Assembly (NCBI GenBank): GCA_963680875.1
Contig: OY804588.1
Coordinates: 62,320,397 to 62,384,396, forward strand
DNA from: Bathymodiolus brooksi
Taxonomy: Eukaryota; Mollusca; Bivalvia; Mytilida; Modiolidae
Direction of reading: 5' to 3'
Length of the DNA: 64,000 nucleotides
Shown here: positions 23,160-35,721 of the stretch, piece after piece
Layout of the letters: each line of letters begins with the position of its first letter
Position numbering within the stretch: the first letter of the stretch is position 1
Notes under the pieces: model-generated
What the model was told of the DNA's origin: nothing
The model's input: only the letters and a program-made list of their open reading frames with translations
Databases searched by the model: none
Translations under genes and position numbers: made by a program

Positions 23160-23833
23160 CAGTCATACAAGGAACATTTCTACCATGTAATAATGCATTT
23201 AACATACAGTGGTTTCTGAGAGCAAGATATTTGAAATTTCAGCCAATCAGAAAGCAAATAACTGGCCTACACACAGCAGCCATTTTCCAAATGAAAAGAA
23301 ATTCACAAATAACGTTGAAGACCTTCTAAGTAATATTTCTGCCCACTTCAGATTGGTTCCACTTTCTGCGATCATTTTAGGGAAATAGATTGGAAATGTG
23401 TACAGCCAACAGACAACCATGAAAACAAAAGAAGCATATTCAAAGTGATGACAATGCAGTTGTCCCCCTCTTCTGCAATGAAAAAATCGCCATTTAAAGA
23501 CGTAACATTTTAAGTATGAAAATTTAGAAATCTAATTTTATGTGTTTGATGTTGTGTTTATATATTATTCATGTAAGAGTCCTCATCCATGTCATTGTGC
23601 TTATGTCTACCATTAATAGCTGTTGTTTATCAGTAACTCCCATCCCACTTTACTATAAATAATGACATATGTCTCCCGATCAGGCTGATCGGCTGTTTCT
23701 GGTTTAAAGAGAGGTGGCCTCTCTTGAGGGGGACATCTTAGATAGTAGTAATTAAGGGGAGGGAGTGGCCTTATAAGAGGGGAACTAGGTACTGTACCTC
23801 ACAATTGGACTTTTGGCCCAGATGAGCTAAAAA
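23160..23833 (+). mobile_element. Degenerate HLE right end, family b, with a nested MITE
   Basis: Two decayed monomers ('tttctgagagcaagatattt', 'ccaatcagaaagcaaataac') lead to 'acagccaacagacaacc'. After the insert at 23462-23784 comes 'cacaattggacttttggccc' and 'agatgagctaa', a decayed form of the 22940 hairpin. Confidence 0.5.
23462..23784. mobile_element. MITE inserted in the HLE
   Basis: The ends 'tccccctctt' and 'aagagggga' are inverted. The interior has 'gaggtggcctctcttgaggg', related to the tandem unit at 11841-12098. Confidence 0.5.
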
Positions 23834-24656
23834 GCAAAAATGACACCTAACAGAATCCATGCATGCAAGGCTAACCTAGGCTATGTACAACGCATGTATG
23901 GCTCTAAATAATTCTTTAAGCCAAAATTAACCTATCAAAAATTGAAGTATATGACCTTGTAATACATATAATCTAACATAAGCACACTGCAGGCTGTCAT
24001 ACCCATGTTAAATAGAAGTTCTTGCCATTTGGCAAAGGTACAACCCATAAATTTAAAAAAAATTAAAAGTTTGAAAAATCAAACAGAATGACTTCTACTT
24101 ATATATAATAAATAATATATAATATATATATATATAAAAATCTTTTTACAATCGTATGTAGACTTTAAATTCCCTTAAATTGTATTCACTGAAGTGTGTG
24201 CATACAAATCTTTTAATGAGAATAATTTTGAAATTTTGCCAGATGTCGTACAGGGTGCCAATGAATAAGAAGATGAATTATTCAACATGTTTGGGTTTGT
24301 ATAAAAGCTGTATTGGAAAGAAACAGATAAAAATTGACAACAAATTTTTGATAACATCATAAGCTCGACCTGTTGACATTTAAGGTGCAAGCATTAGGCA
24401 ATAACAACATAATTTATGGTTACACAGCCAGCCCAGGTATTCATTGTCGATGGACTGTAAAATCATTATTATTTATGGCATATCAATTTCTGATATCAGT
24501 ATGTAAAACATTACTGTATAATATTTATTGTTGTTGATTTTAATATTTTTATATGTAAAAGGTACATTTAATCTATAAAAAATAAAACCTAACTTTAATG
24601 GCTGACTATAAATGACCAATAAGAAACCTTACATTGGGGTTAGTACATTTTTGTAG

Positions 24657-24840
24657 TTAGGGCTATGGTGGTTAATGCCACTTTCAAAAATATTTTAGCT
24701 ATGTATTGTGGCGGTCAGTTTTATTGGTGGAGGAAACCGGAGTACCAGGAGAAAACCATCGACCTGCCGCAAGTCAATGACAAACTTTATCACATAACGT
24801 TGTACATCGAGTTCACATCGCCTGAGTGCCTTACATTGGT
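24657..24840 (-). mobile_element. SINE-1 copy, head missing
   Basis: Contains 'gaggaaaccggagtacc' and 'caatgacaaactttatcaca'. 'ccttacattgg' with 'gactat(a)aatga' is found on both sides (about 24604-24640 and 24830-24855), a possible long target or local duplication. Confidence 0.7.
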
Positions 24841-25431
24841 GGCAGACTATGAATGATTAATCAACATGTAATCAGATTGCTAAAAATCAAGATAAATATA
24901 TACATGTATTCAAATTTGGAATTGTCAGTTCGAGGTACAGTCTACCTACATGTAAGAAGCCCTTTTTTTAAAACTAAACATTGATTGCAAACGGTCACAG
25001 TTGCTGCCATCTTTGCTATTCAAGGATTAAGATTCGTCTCCTCTTAAATTTACCCATGGTCACATTTGCTGTAATTTTGTAATTCTCTAAATATTGAATC
25101 ATTAAATATCCAAAACTAATTTCTTCTCACAATGTGTGCAAACAAGTTAACTAGTTCCTTAGCTTCCACAGTAGAGAAATAGGGTGTTTTTCGGCCAATT
25201 GTCATTATCTGTTGTAGAAGATGAGCAGATATTAACATAAAAACAAACAAGTCCAACAAACCTCTGAATGGCTCTGATTTTAATCACATTAGCAGTTTTC
25301 CACTATGATTGGTGTTTTTTCACATCATTATATAAACCGGTTGTTGTACTATGATTTGTGAGGAGCCAATTTTATTTTTCATCTATGAAAAAATAATTTT
25401 CTGTGTCTCCATCAGAACAATAATTCTGAAG
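24841..25431. other. No feature seen
   Basis: AT-rich DNA. Nothing recognisable. Confidence 0.45.
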
Positions 25432-25875
25432 GTATTGCACATAGCAATACATTGTCCCCTACCGGCCACAAAAATCAGAGGACCTACATGTAAAATATTA
25501 GAAGTATTACCTTGCAGTGACTAGATTTTAAATTACAAGTTCAAGGGCCAAAACTCTGGCAAAAATCATCCGACGGAACGAAATTCGAACTTAAACTGTA
25601 ACTCATCTAGATATAGCCACATACCAAATATCAAGTCAATATCTCAAAGGACGTTAAAAAAAAGTCCGGACAACTTAAAATTTGAACAAAAAATACAAGT
25701 TCAAGGACTATAGCTCAGCCAAAAATCATTCGACCGGAACGAAATTCGAACATAAACTGTAACTCATCTAGATATAGCCACATACCAAATATCAAGTCTG
25801 GACAACTTAAAATTTTAATGTGACAGACGGAACCTAAAACTATAGTCCCCTTCGGCTTTTGCTGGTAGGGGACTA
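25432..25875. mobile_element. Hairpin-ended tandem element (HLE), family c
   Basis: The left hairpin is gtattgc-acata-gcaatac (25432-25450); the right hairpin runs agtcccc to ggggact (25844-25874). Between them two monomers of about 180 bp repeat 'gaacgaaattcgaac' and 'ctagatatagccacatacca'. The second is cut short after 'atatcaagtc'. Confidence 0.75.
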
Positions 25876-27072
25876 ATAAATCATCTTTCCATATATAAGG
25901 TTAGTTATAAAGGGGGACAACTCTCCATTTATATTCTACAAACTTTAGTCAAGATTATGACATACCATTACATTTGACTATTTATTAGTCTTAAAATTAA
26001 AAATTTCAAGAAGTCACCTGAATATTAAATTTACACATAGAATTAAAATTGCTGAAATTTGTATTTTAATAAAACTACAAAAATGGCTGATCATGCAATT
26101 ACTGGGATCCTAAAAATAAAATAAAATAAATAGTGTTTTGCATTGGCCTAACCACTTTGAAATTAAATGAATAGAATAATCAAGAAGCCCTGTGAAAGAT
26201 ATTTAGATGATATAAATATGCTCGATTAAATATCCATATAAATAATTCTTGATCTCTTTACAAATGGAATCAAAGGAACGAGAAAAGGAAAGACATTTCT
26301 GTACTATTATACGACAGACCTAAATAAAGAAAGATAATTATCAATTTGTAAATGTCGAAGCTACACGGAAAATTACCTCAAAGACCAAACTAAGAAATTA
26401 AGGAGACAGTAATTGTGCACCGCCCACCATTAATTTTAACACGTGTACACTGTATGGTGAAAGACAAGCTTCTCTTTAAATATAAAAATTTTGGAGAGAA
26501 AAAAGTACAACTACCTCTCAGCATGGGTAAATAAATATTCTTTGCTAAAATGCAATTTATTGCGAACTTGTGTACAGCGTTTAGACATTATCATGGATCA
26601 ATGTCGTATTGGATCATTTGTGTCACTGTTAGAATTCCTGTTTACATGTAATAAGCCCCCATCAGGATTCAACTTGAATATATATTTGGCCATGCTAGCT
26701 AGCTTATTCATAAATATGTATTTAAACAAATTATAAAGATATTTTCATATAATGTTTGGCTATTTGTGACTTTTCTCTTTTTTTAAATAAATATTTGATA
26801 TTCCCTAGTTGAAAAAGTCTCTGGCAATTAGGGACCATAACAGAAACATTTGTGGCAAGTTTGGTGACGTCACATGCAGTACATTTTTGTAGTTCTAGAA
26901 ATGTCGAAAATACATGTATATCAGCCCCTATCCTGCAGTTGAGTGGCACTCTTTACTTCTGTCAACAGAAGCACATCTTTCCATCTTTGATGCTTTGATG
27001 TTGATTTTCATCATTCAGACAGAGAATAATACAGTTTCTACATCCATTCTTCAATTCTGTACTTCGGTTTGT
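25876..27072. other. No feature seen
   Basis: AT-rich DNA. The longest frames are short and lack splice context or recognisable motifs. Confidence 0.45.
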
Positions 27073-27076
27073 GTTA

Positions 27077-27310
27077 GGGTTAGGGTGTTTAGCACCACTT
27101 TCAACAATATTTCAGTTATATCGTGGCAGTCAGTTTTATTGGTGGAGGAAACCGGACTACCCGAACAAACCACTGACCTGTCGTAAGTCACTGACAAACT
27201 TTATCACATAATGTTGTATCGAGTACACCTCACCTGAGCGGGATTCGAACTCACAACTGGTGATCGACACTGATTGCATAGCTAGTCATATGATCACGAC
27301 CACGACAGCC
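27077..27310 (-). mobile_element. SINE-1 copy, nearly full length
   Basis: Runs from 'gtgtttagcaccactttcaa' to the head. The B-box complement is 'gagcgggattcgaactcac'. Confidence 0.8.
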
Positions 27311-27895
27311 TCCGTTCTTCGGTTTTATTTACATGTACTTCTTCATATTTTTTTCTGCTAGATATATTATAGTTTCTGTATGAAAATGTCATTGTATGGC
27401 AATGATAAATGTGACAGATAATTATTTGAATTTAAAAATAGTATTATAATGGTTTGATCACACAATATTATTTCTTGAACAATATTTGATATTCATACAC
27501 AACACACAGTGAGTCTGTTGTCACACATCAAGATCACTGACAGCTGATTGATCGATTCATTCATTAGGAAACCACAATTTAATTATTTTTTTTAACTATT
27601 ACAGTTAAAGATTACACAAACTAAGTACATTTGTCGTAGGTAACCACTTAGTGTTTTGGACGGAGAGACAGAGAAAGCAATTATATAATCACTCCATTGG
27701 AGGTTCCATTTTTTGCAGTTTAATTACCACCAACATATTATTGGAAACTTAGCTTGAGTGGATCTGATTAGGATTACCCATAAATAATTTATCGAAACAA
27801 CTGGTTACTATGGTAATTTATGGAAAATTTGTGTTTTGTCATCAGAAAAATTTACATCAAAATGGTTCTGAAAGGAAACAAAAACTAGTATTACT
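27311..27895. other. No feature seen
   Basis: AT-rich DNA. Nothing recognisable. Confidence 0.45.
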
Positions 27896-28489
27896 GTGAG
27901 CACAGCTCACTAAGATATACCCCCCCCCCCCCCCCCCCCCCCCACATCTGTCCATCCTATCTCCATAACCAAAACATTACTGATTGTTCCGACCAAAAAT
28001 GAAAGGGGCCCTCCTCTCTTCACCGGTAAGCTGCTGATAAAATTTCAAAACATTCTGAGAAACACTACTCAAGTTGTCATACGACATAGGGTAAAAATCC
28101 TATTTTCCATCCTATCAAGTCCAATAACTCCGGAACGGCAAAAGTGAAAATCGTCAAAAATGAAAGGGATCCTCCTCTCTTCACCGGTAAGCTGCTGATA
28201 AAATTTCAAAACATTCTGAGAAACACTACTCATGTTATCATACGACATATGGTAAAAATCCTATTTTCCGTCATATCAAGTCCAATAACTCTGGAACGGC
28301 AAAAGTAAAAATCGTCAAAAAAGAAAGGGAGCCTCCTCTCTTCACCAGTAAGCAGCTGATAAAATTTTAAAAGATTCTAAGAAACACAACTCAAGTTATC
28401 GTACGACATAGGATTTGTCTACAGACAGACGGACAGACGAACATGGTGAAACCAGTATACCCCCCTACAACTTCGTTGCGGGGGGTATA
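27896..28489. mobile_element. Hairpin-ended tandem element (HLE), family d
   Basis: The left hairpin is gtgagc-aca-gctcac (27896-27910), followed by a 24-base poly-C run (27920-27943). The right hairpin runs from 'tatacccccc' to 'ggggggtata' (28456-28489). The core has nearly three monomers of ~180 bp with 'ctcctctcttcacc(g/a)gtaag' and 'gaaacactact'. 'acagacagacggacagacga' precedes the right hairpin. Confidence 0.8.
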
Positions 28490-28524
28490 ATTATGTCTCT
28501 CAAACATTTATATTTATACAGGTA

Positions 28525-28876
28525 CAGATAGTGGACAAAAATTTTCAGACACTTCCAATATTCCCTAGTTTCAATCTATAATTTCAAAATAATTTTCTAT
28601 GATAAAAATTTTGAGAATACCCAAAACTGAATTAATTTCTATAGAAACACAATGTAATGATAGTACTTTCATGACAATTTGAAAAACATGCTTCTAAAAG
28701 TTCTTTCAAAATAACTACTATAAAACTACAGATCTTCCTGCTTTTGTTGATAAAATAATTATTGAAATCGATATCGGACATGCATTTACTTCATGATAAT
28801 ATTTTGAAAAACTGTAGTTTTATATGAAATATATAGGGAAAATTAGAAGTGTCCGAATACTTTTGTCCACCATCTG
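28525..28876. mobile_element. Tc1/mariner-type MITE
   Basis: Inverted ends of about 30 bp (CAGATAGTGGACAAAA at left, complement of CAGATGGTGGACAAAA at right) are flanked by TA on both sides (28523-28524, 28877-28878). This 352-bp AT-rich interior has no transposase. Confidence 0.8.
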
Positions 28877-29047
28877 TATATAGACTGACATTATTAATAC
28901 AGCCCTGGTATATCTACATTTTCTATGCAAATATAAATATCATACAAAGGGAAATAACTCCTTAGATATTATTACTTCACAAGTGACAAAATGCAATAGA
29001 GAAATTACTAAAAGAATCAAATCTTCAAAAAGGAAATGGGTTACATG

Positions 29048-29110
29048 ATTGATTGATTGGTGTTTAACACCAACTTTAACAGTATTTCAGCTATATCGTG
29101 GCATGAACAA
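29048..29110 (-). mobile_element. SINE-1-like terminal fragment
   Basis: 'gattgattggtgtttaacac' to 'tatatcgtggcatgaacaag', the distal end shared by both SINE families. Confidence 0.6.
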
Positions 29111-29249
29111 GAAATGGCTTACAATTTTCTTCCTTTTTCACATGCTGCAAAATAACATGTAAACAGTACCATTTAGATTGATAGAGAAGAATTTTATCTA
29201 TGGATAAGGAATCAAATTTAGACCGATTGCTCATGTTGCTCTACTTAAT

Positions 29250-29529
29250 CTTTCCAAGGAGTGAACATATGGGATAGCCACTTGTCCAAGATTGAAGTAA
29301 GACGAGTGCTTGGTTTTGTGTGTGACATAGCTTCCAAAGTTATGTCCAACAATAGCATGCCATGTTGGGTTGTTTTTTTTTGTCAAATTCTTTCTTGATG
29401 TAGGCAGCGATGTCCTTTTCTGTTTTGTATTTCTCCAGAGCTTAAAACTTGTGTAGCACCATCTACAAGATCTTGCTGCATGTCTTCACACATATCAGCA
29501 TTCTTGATTACTGCTTTCTTGTCTGATAT
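29250..29529 (-). pseudogene. Dynein light chain LC8 (DYNLL) pseudogene
   Basis: Minus-strand sequence matches the cytoplasmic dynein light chain LC8 along most of its ~89 residues. [20 protein letters not shown] comes first, then [20 protein letters not shown], then [18 protein letters not shown] and [11 protein letters not shown]8 is a dimeric hub protein of dynein and other complexes. Here the expected start Met is ATA at 29527-29529. About 7 extra bases ('gttttaa') shift the frame near 29440. A second shift falls in an A run near 29385, and the C-terminal end is altered. The three frames are contiguous with no intron, as for a processed copy, though no poly(A) tail is obvious. An in-frame upstream stretch to 29583 ([17 protein letters not shown]) may be an N-terminal extension of the parent gene. 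It lies inside an intron of H1, same strand. Confidence 0.8.
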
Positions 29530-29691
29530 CTTAATATTTTTTTCTGTCTTGTTCGGTTCGCTGCTATCGCGCCTTTCCATCAAAAGCTCTAAACAGTGTT
29601 ATAGCTTGTAGTTATAAATAGCAGTATTTTTTAGTCTTTAATTGTATATATCCCTTTAGAATGGTAAAATAAAATACACCAGCATACAAAC

Positions 29692-29777
29692 CTGTGTCTT
29701 TTGGATAAGCACCACTGCCAGCTCCTTGTACAACAGGATTGGCTATTTTTCTTCCTTTAAACATATCTACCAAACAT
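29692..29777 (-). CDS. Host gene H1, 86-nt exon (first exon seen)
   Basis: On the minus strand, the acceptor 'gcatatattacag' and donor ACACAG|gtttgt bound 86 nt. Only one frame is free of stops. It needs two bases from an earlier exon, then reads CLVDMFKGRKIANPVVQGAG and on to PKDT, leaving a G. That G joins AT of the exon at 11763-11806 as GAT (Asp). The downstream chain then continues in phase through three more introns. The segment is mildly hydrophobic with a basic patch and could follow a membrane or catalytic domain encoded upstream. Family not recognised. Earlier exons would lie at higher coordinates; I did not find them. Confidence 0.6.
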
Positions 29778-31983
29778 CTGTAATATATGCAAGACACGTA
29801 AAAATCACCGTTGAACGGACATAGAAACAAACATAATTTTCAAAACAGAAAAACATTAACCCTTGAGATAGTCAATAAATTTGACTTGTACGTGTGTATA
29901 TGATTAATTATATGTAAACAAACGAATCAATTACAGGAAACTTAAATAATTGAATGGAAACAGGGCAAGTACTTTGAAATAATAAAGAACAATAACTCCT
30001 AAAAGACAAATTTTAAAATTCGGAGAAATTGAACTTGTTTTCGAACATAAGTGCAATCCCTCCCAACTGTAAATTGCATATAGGTATATTAGCAGTAATG
30101 TTAAGAGTCTATCAATGTGTGTAATTCTTGTGGTCCTCACCAAATTGTGTCTAATGGTGTTTGTGTAAGGCACTATCTTTATATACATTGTACATGTACA
30201 ATGTACGGTCATCCACAAGGGGCGATACATGTACCAACCTTCTAAAATTTGCAACAGTATGTTCATCGATTGAATGTCTCAAATTTGTCTTGTATCTACA
30301 TGTACATTTATATTAGTTAAAAAGAGAATGACAGTTTTGAAGGTCGAGACAGACATTAACAATTGCATCACAGCAAGTCTGACAGGACGAGCTGCGAAAC
30401 TAATGTTAGTGTACATCGAGACCATCAACAAAACTGACGTTATTGGTTTTATCGGGAACGCCATGTGCTTGACATAACACTGACCGATAATTTTCAGTAT
30501 CAGAGTCTGTCCATTGATAATGAAAATATATCTATAATCACAAGGTAAAATAAAACCTAATTACTGGATAGTATAAACTTCTCTTCTGACCAAATATTTC
30601 ACCTAGGGCATGCTTTTAAAATATAAGAATAGTAAGGTGGAAAAAACATGTCACATTGTATTCTTTTTATGTGGATGGAGGGATGAACGGACAGGGGTAC
30701 AGTGTTTCAGCTACATTGTAGACTTTGAAATCTTCAGGACAATTGTCAATTTTATCAAAATTTCTTCAGGACATTCTTTAATAATTAAACTAATTTTTAT
30801 AAAGTTCTTCAGGACAATTTCAGTAACAGATGGGCAAATGTCTTGAGACCGGTGCCTAGCTGAATCACTGGGGTACAACAATACACCCCTCCCCCCTCAA
30901 CTTATAGTCACATGGCCATAAAAATGACCATGAGAAAATTTCTCTTAAATTAATTATATATCTACAATGTACATACATATATATATAAGTTCTTATTAAT
31001 TGTCATCAATACTATATTTAAAAGGTGAAATGGTGTTTAAATTTGCTCTGTGTTGTGCACAACAAAATGAATTTATTGAATTGGGAAATTGTTTATAGTG
31101 TTGAAATTGATAAGAAATTTTAAATCAATTAAGATATAGGTATATACATGTATACCATTCAGTTCTTGACTATGAACTAGACATTGAATTTAAGAATTTA
31201 AGATTTATTTTCCAATTCTGTAATGGAATTCATTTTTCACTTCAATAATAAAGCACTTAAAATAATCAATAAAATTATATTATATTTAATCATTTACTAT
31301 TATTGACTTAAAAATAATTTACTAGATTAAAAATTTTTTTTCGCAATAACTTAAATTAAAATTCAAACTTTTTATTCAATTAATCATTTAAAAAGATAAA
31401 TGGAAAAAAAATATTATGAAAATCAATAGCAAATGCACCTTGTGTTAAGTCAAAGTACCCTACAATTTTAGCTGGAATTACCGTAAAAGACCCAATACAA
31501 TACACATTTGTGTATTATCCATACCCAGCTTTTTCGCCTCCAAATTCTCTGAGGAAAAAATCTTGTTCAGCTATTATTACCCTATATTCTCTGCATGACT
31601 TTTTAACCTGTTCATGAGGATGTCATGAATAAACCTTAAAATACACCAATAAAAATGTTGCAACGAGATTGTATCAAAAGATGGACAATTTAACAATTAT
31701 TAGTACGTAAATTAATTTTAGAGTCACAGGTCATTTTATATGTGTTTTGATTGGTCTAAAAAGTTGGGGCTATTTGTCAATGTGTGGAATCTAAAAATAA
31801 ACGGTGTTCTCAAGGCGTCGCGTGCCGTTGTCATCGGATGATTTTTTTTAAATGAGGCACCTTTGGGGTTATTTAAATTTATTTCCGATTATTTGCCTTA
31901 TTTTGTAAAAAAAAATATATTTTTCAATATCATAACAAAAAAAGTTTGAATTAATTTATAAGGATTGATCAAAACTATTTGTT
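29778..31983. other. No gene seen
   Basis: AT-rich. A 20-bp palindrome (acattgtacatgtacaatgt, 30185-30204) and a triple 'cttcaggaca' motif (about 30730-30815) are the only patterns. Overlapping frames at 30274-30477 lie on opposite strands and have no support. Confidence 0.45.
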
Positions 31984-32103
31984 CGGTTCATTCGAAATAA
32001 CCTCAATCAGGTTGAACACGCCCTTGCATAACCCGCTATGCGGGTTACGCGGTGGGTTATGCAGTGTGTACAACCTGATTGAGGTTATTTTTTCATGAAC
32101 CGA
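31984..32103. mobile_element. Short foldback MITE
   Basis: Arms of about 31 bp ('cggttcattcgaaataacct' onward, complement ending 'catgaaccg') enclose a second inverted pair, gcataaccc... and ...gggttatgc. It directly abuts MITE-B copy 6. Confidence 0.7.
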
Positions 32104-32105
32104 GC

Positions 32106-32259
32106 AGTCATCGACTTTAGCAGTGGTCCGGTGGCCCATGGCCAGTGAAAATTGATTCGGACCAGTGACTTTTGCCAAATTTTCTCAATAGAATCTATAT
32201 AAATATTCTAATTTTGAAAATTTCGGGCCAGTAAATTCGAAAGTCTAATTTCGAAGACT
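32106..32259 (+). mobile_element. MITE-B copy 6, divergent
   Basis: The ends 'agtcatcga' and 'tcgaagact' are inverted. The body 'gtggcccatggccagtgaaa' is a variant of the usual core. Confidence 0.6.
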
Positions 32260-32469
32260 GGGAAAGATGTTGTACATGTATGATGTTATTGTTAAAAAGA
32301 TCTAACAAACATCTAATTTAGTTTATATGATGACCGGATTGAGTAGAGTGAAACAAATGGTTTATTTTCAACAAGATTTTAACCAAATATAAGTAAACCC
32401 TGCAATTTATATGGGTATTAAGGGTGATAATTTAGCCTGAGAACTTACCAAACCATTTGATTTTTATTG

Positions 32470-32732
32470 AAGGTGGGTTAGGGTTATTGTGTTTAACTCC
32501 ACTTTCAACAATATTTTCAGTCATATCGTGGCCATCAGTTTTATTGGTGGAGGAAACCAAAGGACCTGTAGAAAACCACTGACCTTAGGTAAGTCACTGA
32601 CAAACTTTTTCACATAATGCTGTATCAAATACACCTCGCCCGAGTGGGACTCGAACTCACAATGCTAGTGGTGAAAGGGACGGATTGCATAGGTAGTAAT
32701 AAATCCAACTACCATACGACTACGACAACCCC
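32470..32732 (-). mobile_element. SINE-1 copy, nearly full length
   Basis: Contains 'tttattggtggaggaaacc', the B-box complement 'gtgggactcgaactcac' and the tRNA-like head ending near 'acgacaacccc'. Confidence 0.8.
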
Positions 32733-33523
32733 TTATACATGTAGATACATCTACAGTTTGACAGTCACTGATAAAGGGAGCATACTGATTACTGGTATAT
32801 CTATTCTATAGGCTTGATTGTAAATTGCAAGCAAAATAAAATCCTGACAGCGAGGTCAGATTATATTCTTCTATTCTACCATTTCTTTTAAATTAAACAT
32901 TGACATAATATCACATTTATAAATGAAAATAAATAATAATAAATCTAGAGTTACTTCCCTTTAGTTTATAAAATAACATGTAGCAGTACTAACAGTCCTC
33001 GACACTAGCCACTAGCATGATGTCCCAGTCTAGTGAAAATTACTTTGGGCTAGTGGTCGTGAAACATCAGTAGCCCGATCGGTCTAGTAAAATTTTTGAG
33101 ACATGTTTGCTGTTAAAACATGTCAAAATCGTTTAAGATGAATAAAATTTATAAAAACGACCATGTGTATAATCTATGTGCCTGTTTATGGCCTTTGACC
33201 CATGATTGGTGCATTTATATGTATAATTAAATCGGCAAACATCGGTTGTATCAGCTTCTCTCTTTAGATGAAGGAACGTAATCCGGCGAGATGTCTTTAC
33301 CACACCTATTCTGCAACTTCGGTTACTTTCGTATCTAAATTTGAAATCGAGACTCCAAATTATATCTTTTTAGTATTTTATCCATGTGTCATTTATAAAA
33401 ATGTTGATATCGTATTTATTGAAATCTATCGCATATATCCATTAAGTATTTTGAAAGTGAATTTCTTGAAAAGTAAAGAAACTTTTATTTCATTCAATAA
33501 CAAACAACGGCGCCATTGGAAAG
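32733..33523. other. No feature seen
   Basis: AT-rich. A 121-codon frame starting at 33268 has no recognisable motif or splice context. 'agtcctcgacactagccac' near 33000 may be the left end of an element whose right end ('aaggact') lies near 34570. Confidence 0.35.
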
Positions 33524-33763
33524 ATGATGCAATCGGACTCTGTGCTATTGGAAATGTTGACCGAACTTATTGTTCGAAGCTACTTTCAACAAAACGAACT
33601 TTTGATTTATATTTTCTCATTTCTGTTACATAAAATCATGGTTCTCATATTAAATATGTTCATATATGCAAAGGTTGGCCATTCAAAATTCGTTGAAATG
33701 CATGGGGACACTTCAGATTTTTATCGATCTGCATTGGTACATTTATTTTATACTCGACACCAG
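33524..33763 (+). CDS. Speculative first coding exon
   Basis: 80 codons from MMQSDSVLLEMLTELIVRSY, amphipathic then strongly hydrophobic (LLIYIFSFLLHKIMVLILNM, a possible membrane segment). They end at CCAG|gttaat, a fair splice donor. Not recognised, no partner exon found, and the base composition is like the surroundings. It may be chance. Confidence 0.2.
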
Positions 33764-35721
33764 GTTAATATTACGATCTATCAAACTGTTTATTTACATA
33801 CAGACATGTGCAATTGAAAAATAGACTTTGAACTGCAGTAGCTTTATTCCAATTTTGCAATCTAATTTGAGGTCTGATAAATAATAATTACAGCCTTTAC
33901 TTTCTTCCGTTTTTGACTGACAGTGTCAATATATGCTTGTGCTATATTTTAATTCCAGACCCTAGCTATAATAGTTAAGACCGTTCAGCGAATTGGCAGA
34001 GACATCTTTCTTCTGCTGAAGATTACACAAATATGAGTTATTACAATTTGTGTGGTATTAGATCACAACACAGTACTATTTCAAAAGGAGAAAAAAAAAA
34101 GGGGGGGGGGTTACATATAAAAAAATCACTGGTATTCAAGACTCTGGAATAGTCAATGCAAGGTAGACAGAAATTAATATTTGACAAATGACTAGATGTC
34201 CATTAGGCAATTATGAATATTTAATAATATGCTAAATTGATGTTGTTACTGTCAGTCCAAAAGAAAAACAGGAAAATTTGTTTGTCTGATCAAATTTCAG
34301 AATTGATGCCATTCAAGCACATGAAGTCTTGGAACAACATAAAGCAGCAACAAAAGTTGTAGAACGGCCTGAGGTTAAAAAAATATGAGGGTGGAAGATG
34401 TGTTCACATGTAGGAGGTACACAAAAGACTATGAAGAATGAATAGATTTAAATAAAATTATCTTCATAATTTCAGTTTTTTCTTTTGGTCTAGTAATTTT
34501 TAGTTCGGCTAGTACAATTACAGATTTGCTAGCCCGAAGGTCTAGTAGGTAAAAAAATTGAAGGCAAGGACTGTACTAACAATGTGTTTCTGATGAAATC
34601 ACTGTGGCTGGTGATTTTTCAAGTATAGAAGACTCCAATAGTCAAGACAGATAGCAGTCTTTGCCTTAAATTTTTTCATCCACTTGCCCGAAAGCCAAAT
34701 TTAGAAAAATTTTCTATTTATTCAAACAAATTCTTTCATAATTTTCACTTATTCGAATTAAGTTGTACGTGTCCCGGGTTTCGGCAAGTGGGTTAGCACG
34801 AAGACTGAGATAGAAATAATAATTTAACATTGAACAAATGTATTTTAGGTAATTATGAATGTAAATGGGGAACAAATCAAATCAGACAGCTTTAAAACTA
34901 TTTATTAAATTTGAACAGGGTAACTTCAGAGAGGTCGAAAAACAACGTTTCGATTAATTGTCATAATTTGGCATTAACTTCTCCCAGAAGTCTCCCCACT
35001 TCTCTCTGTTGTATTCCACTTCTCCCTGTGAGTTCTCTGAAATAAAAGTCACTTCTCCCTCTAATTTGAAAGTATTTAGAGCCCTGATTCAACAGTAAAG
35101 TTTACAGACAAAAATGTGATGACAATACACTATTTATGGACCATTGATCTAGCTACAGGTAGGTGAGAAGTGATGACTACCTTTTTTTATGGCCCACTGA
35201 ATTAGGCGAACTAAAACTATTATTACAGCTTAAACATGTTTGTTTAAATATTACATTTAAAATTTTAAACCAATTAAAAAAAACCTTGATTCATTACATT
35301 TTTTCATATGTACAGGTAGATGAATACTTACTACGTAAATATGAATTCTAATCAAAAGATCCAACAAAATATTATTCAATATAAAATTGTTAATTTCGGG
35401 ACAGGAATCTAGTATTACTATAATCAATGTCACCTTATAATTACCCTCTAATTGTTCTTTTTTATTACACTGAAGTGGTTATTTTAGATCAATTATATTT
35501 TTTGTCAAAATATTTAAATTGCTTTTGCAATTACCCTGATATATAGCCTTAATCTTCAAAGCAAGCTCAAAGGACTTGTATATAACACATAACATAATAT
35601 AATTCTTACATGTTTTTTTTCTCCATACAATAACTTTTTTGTTAATTTCCTTAGCTCACTTAGTTTGGTCTTTCACAATTTAGTGTTTTATAGTGAAATT
35701 AACACTATCTATTCCAATTCA
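33764..35721. other. No gene seen
   Basis: AT-rich. 'cacttctccc' recurs three times near 34977-35060. No supported coding exon. Confidence 0.4.

Noticed and set aside
27070..27086. Telomere-like gttagggttagggt
   Set aside because: Only two units, and it is the variable distal end of a SINE-1 copy.
33000..34575. A 1.5-kb element with agtcctc...aaggact ends
   Set aside because: The inverted ends are short and the interior gives no support. Noted only in a gap entry.
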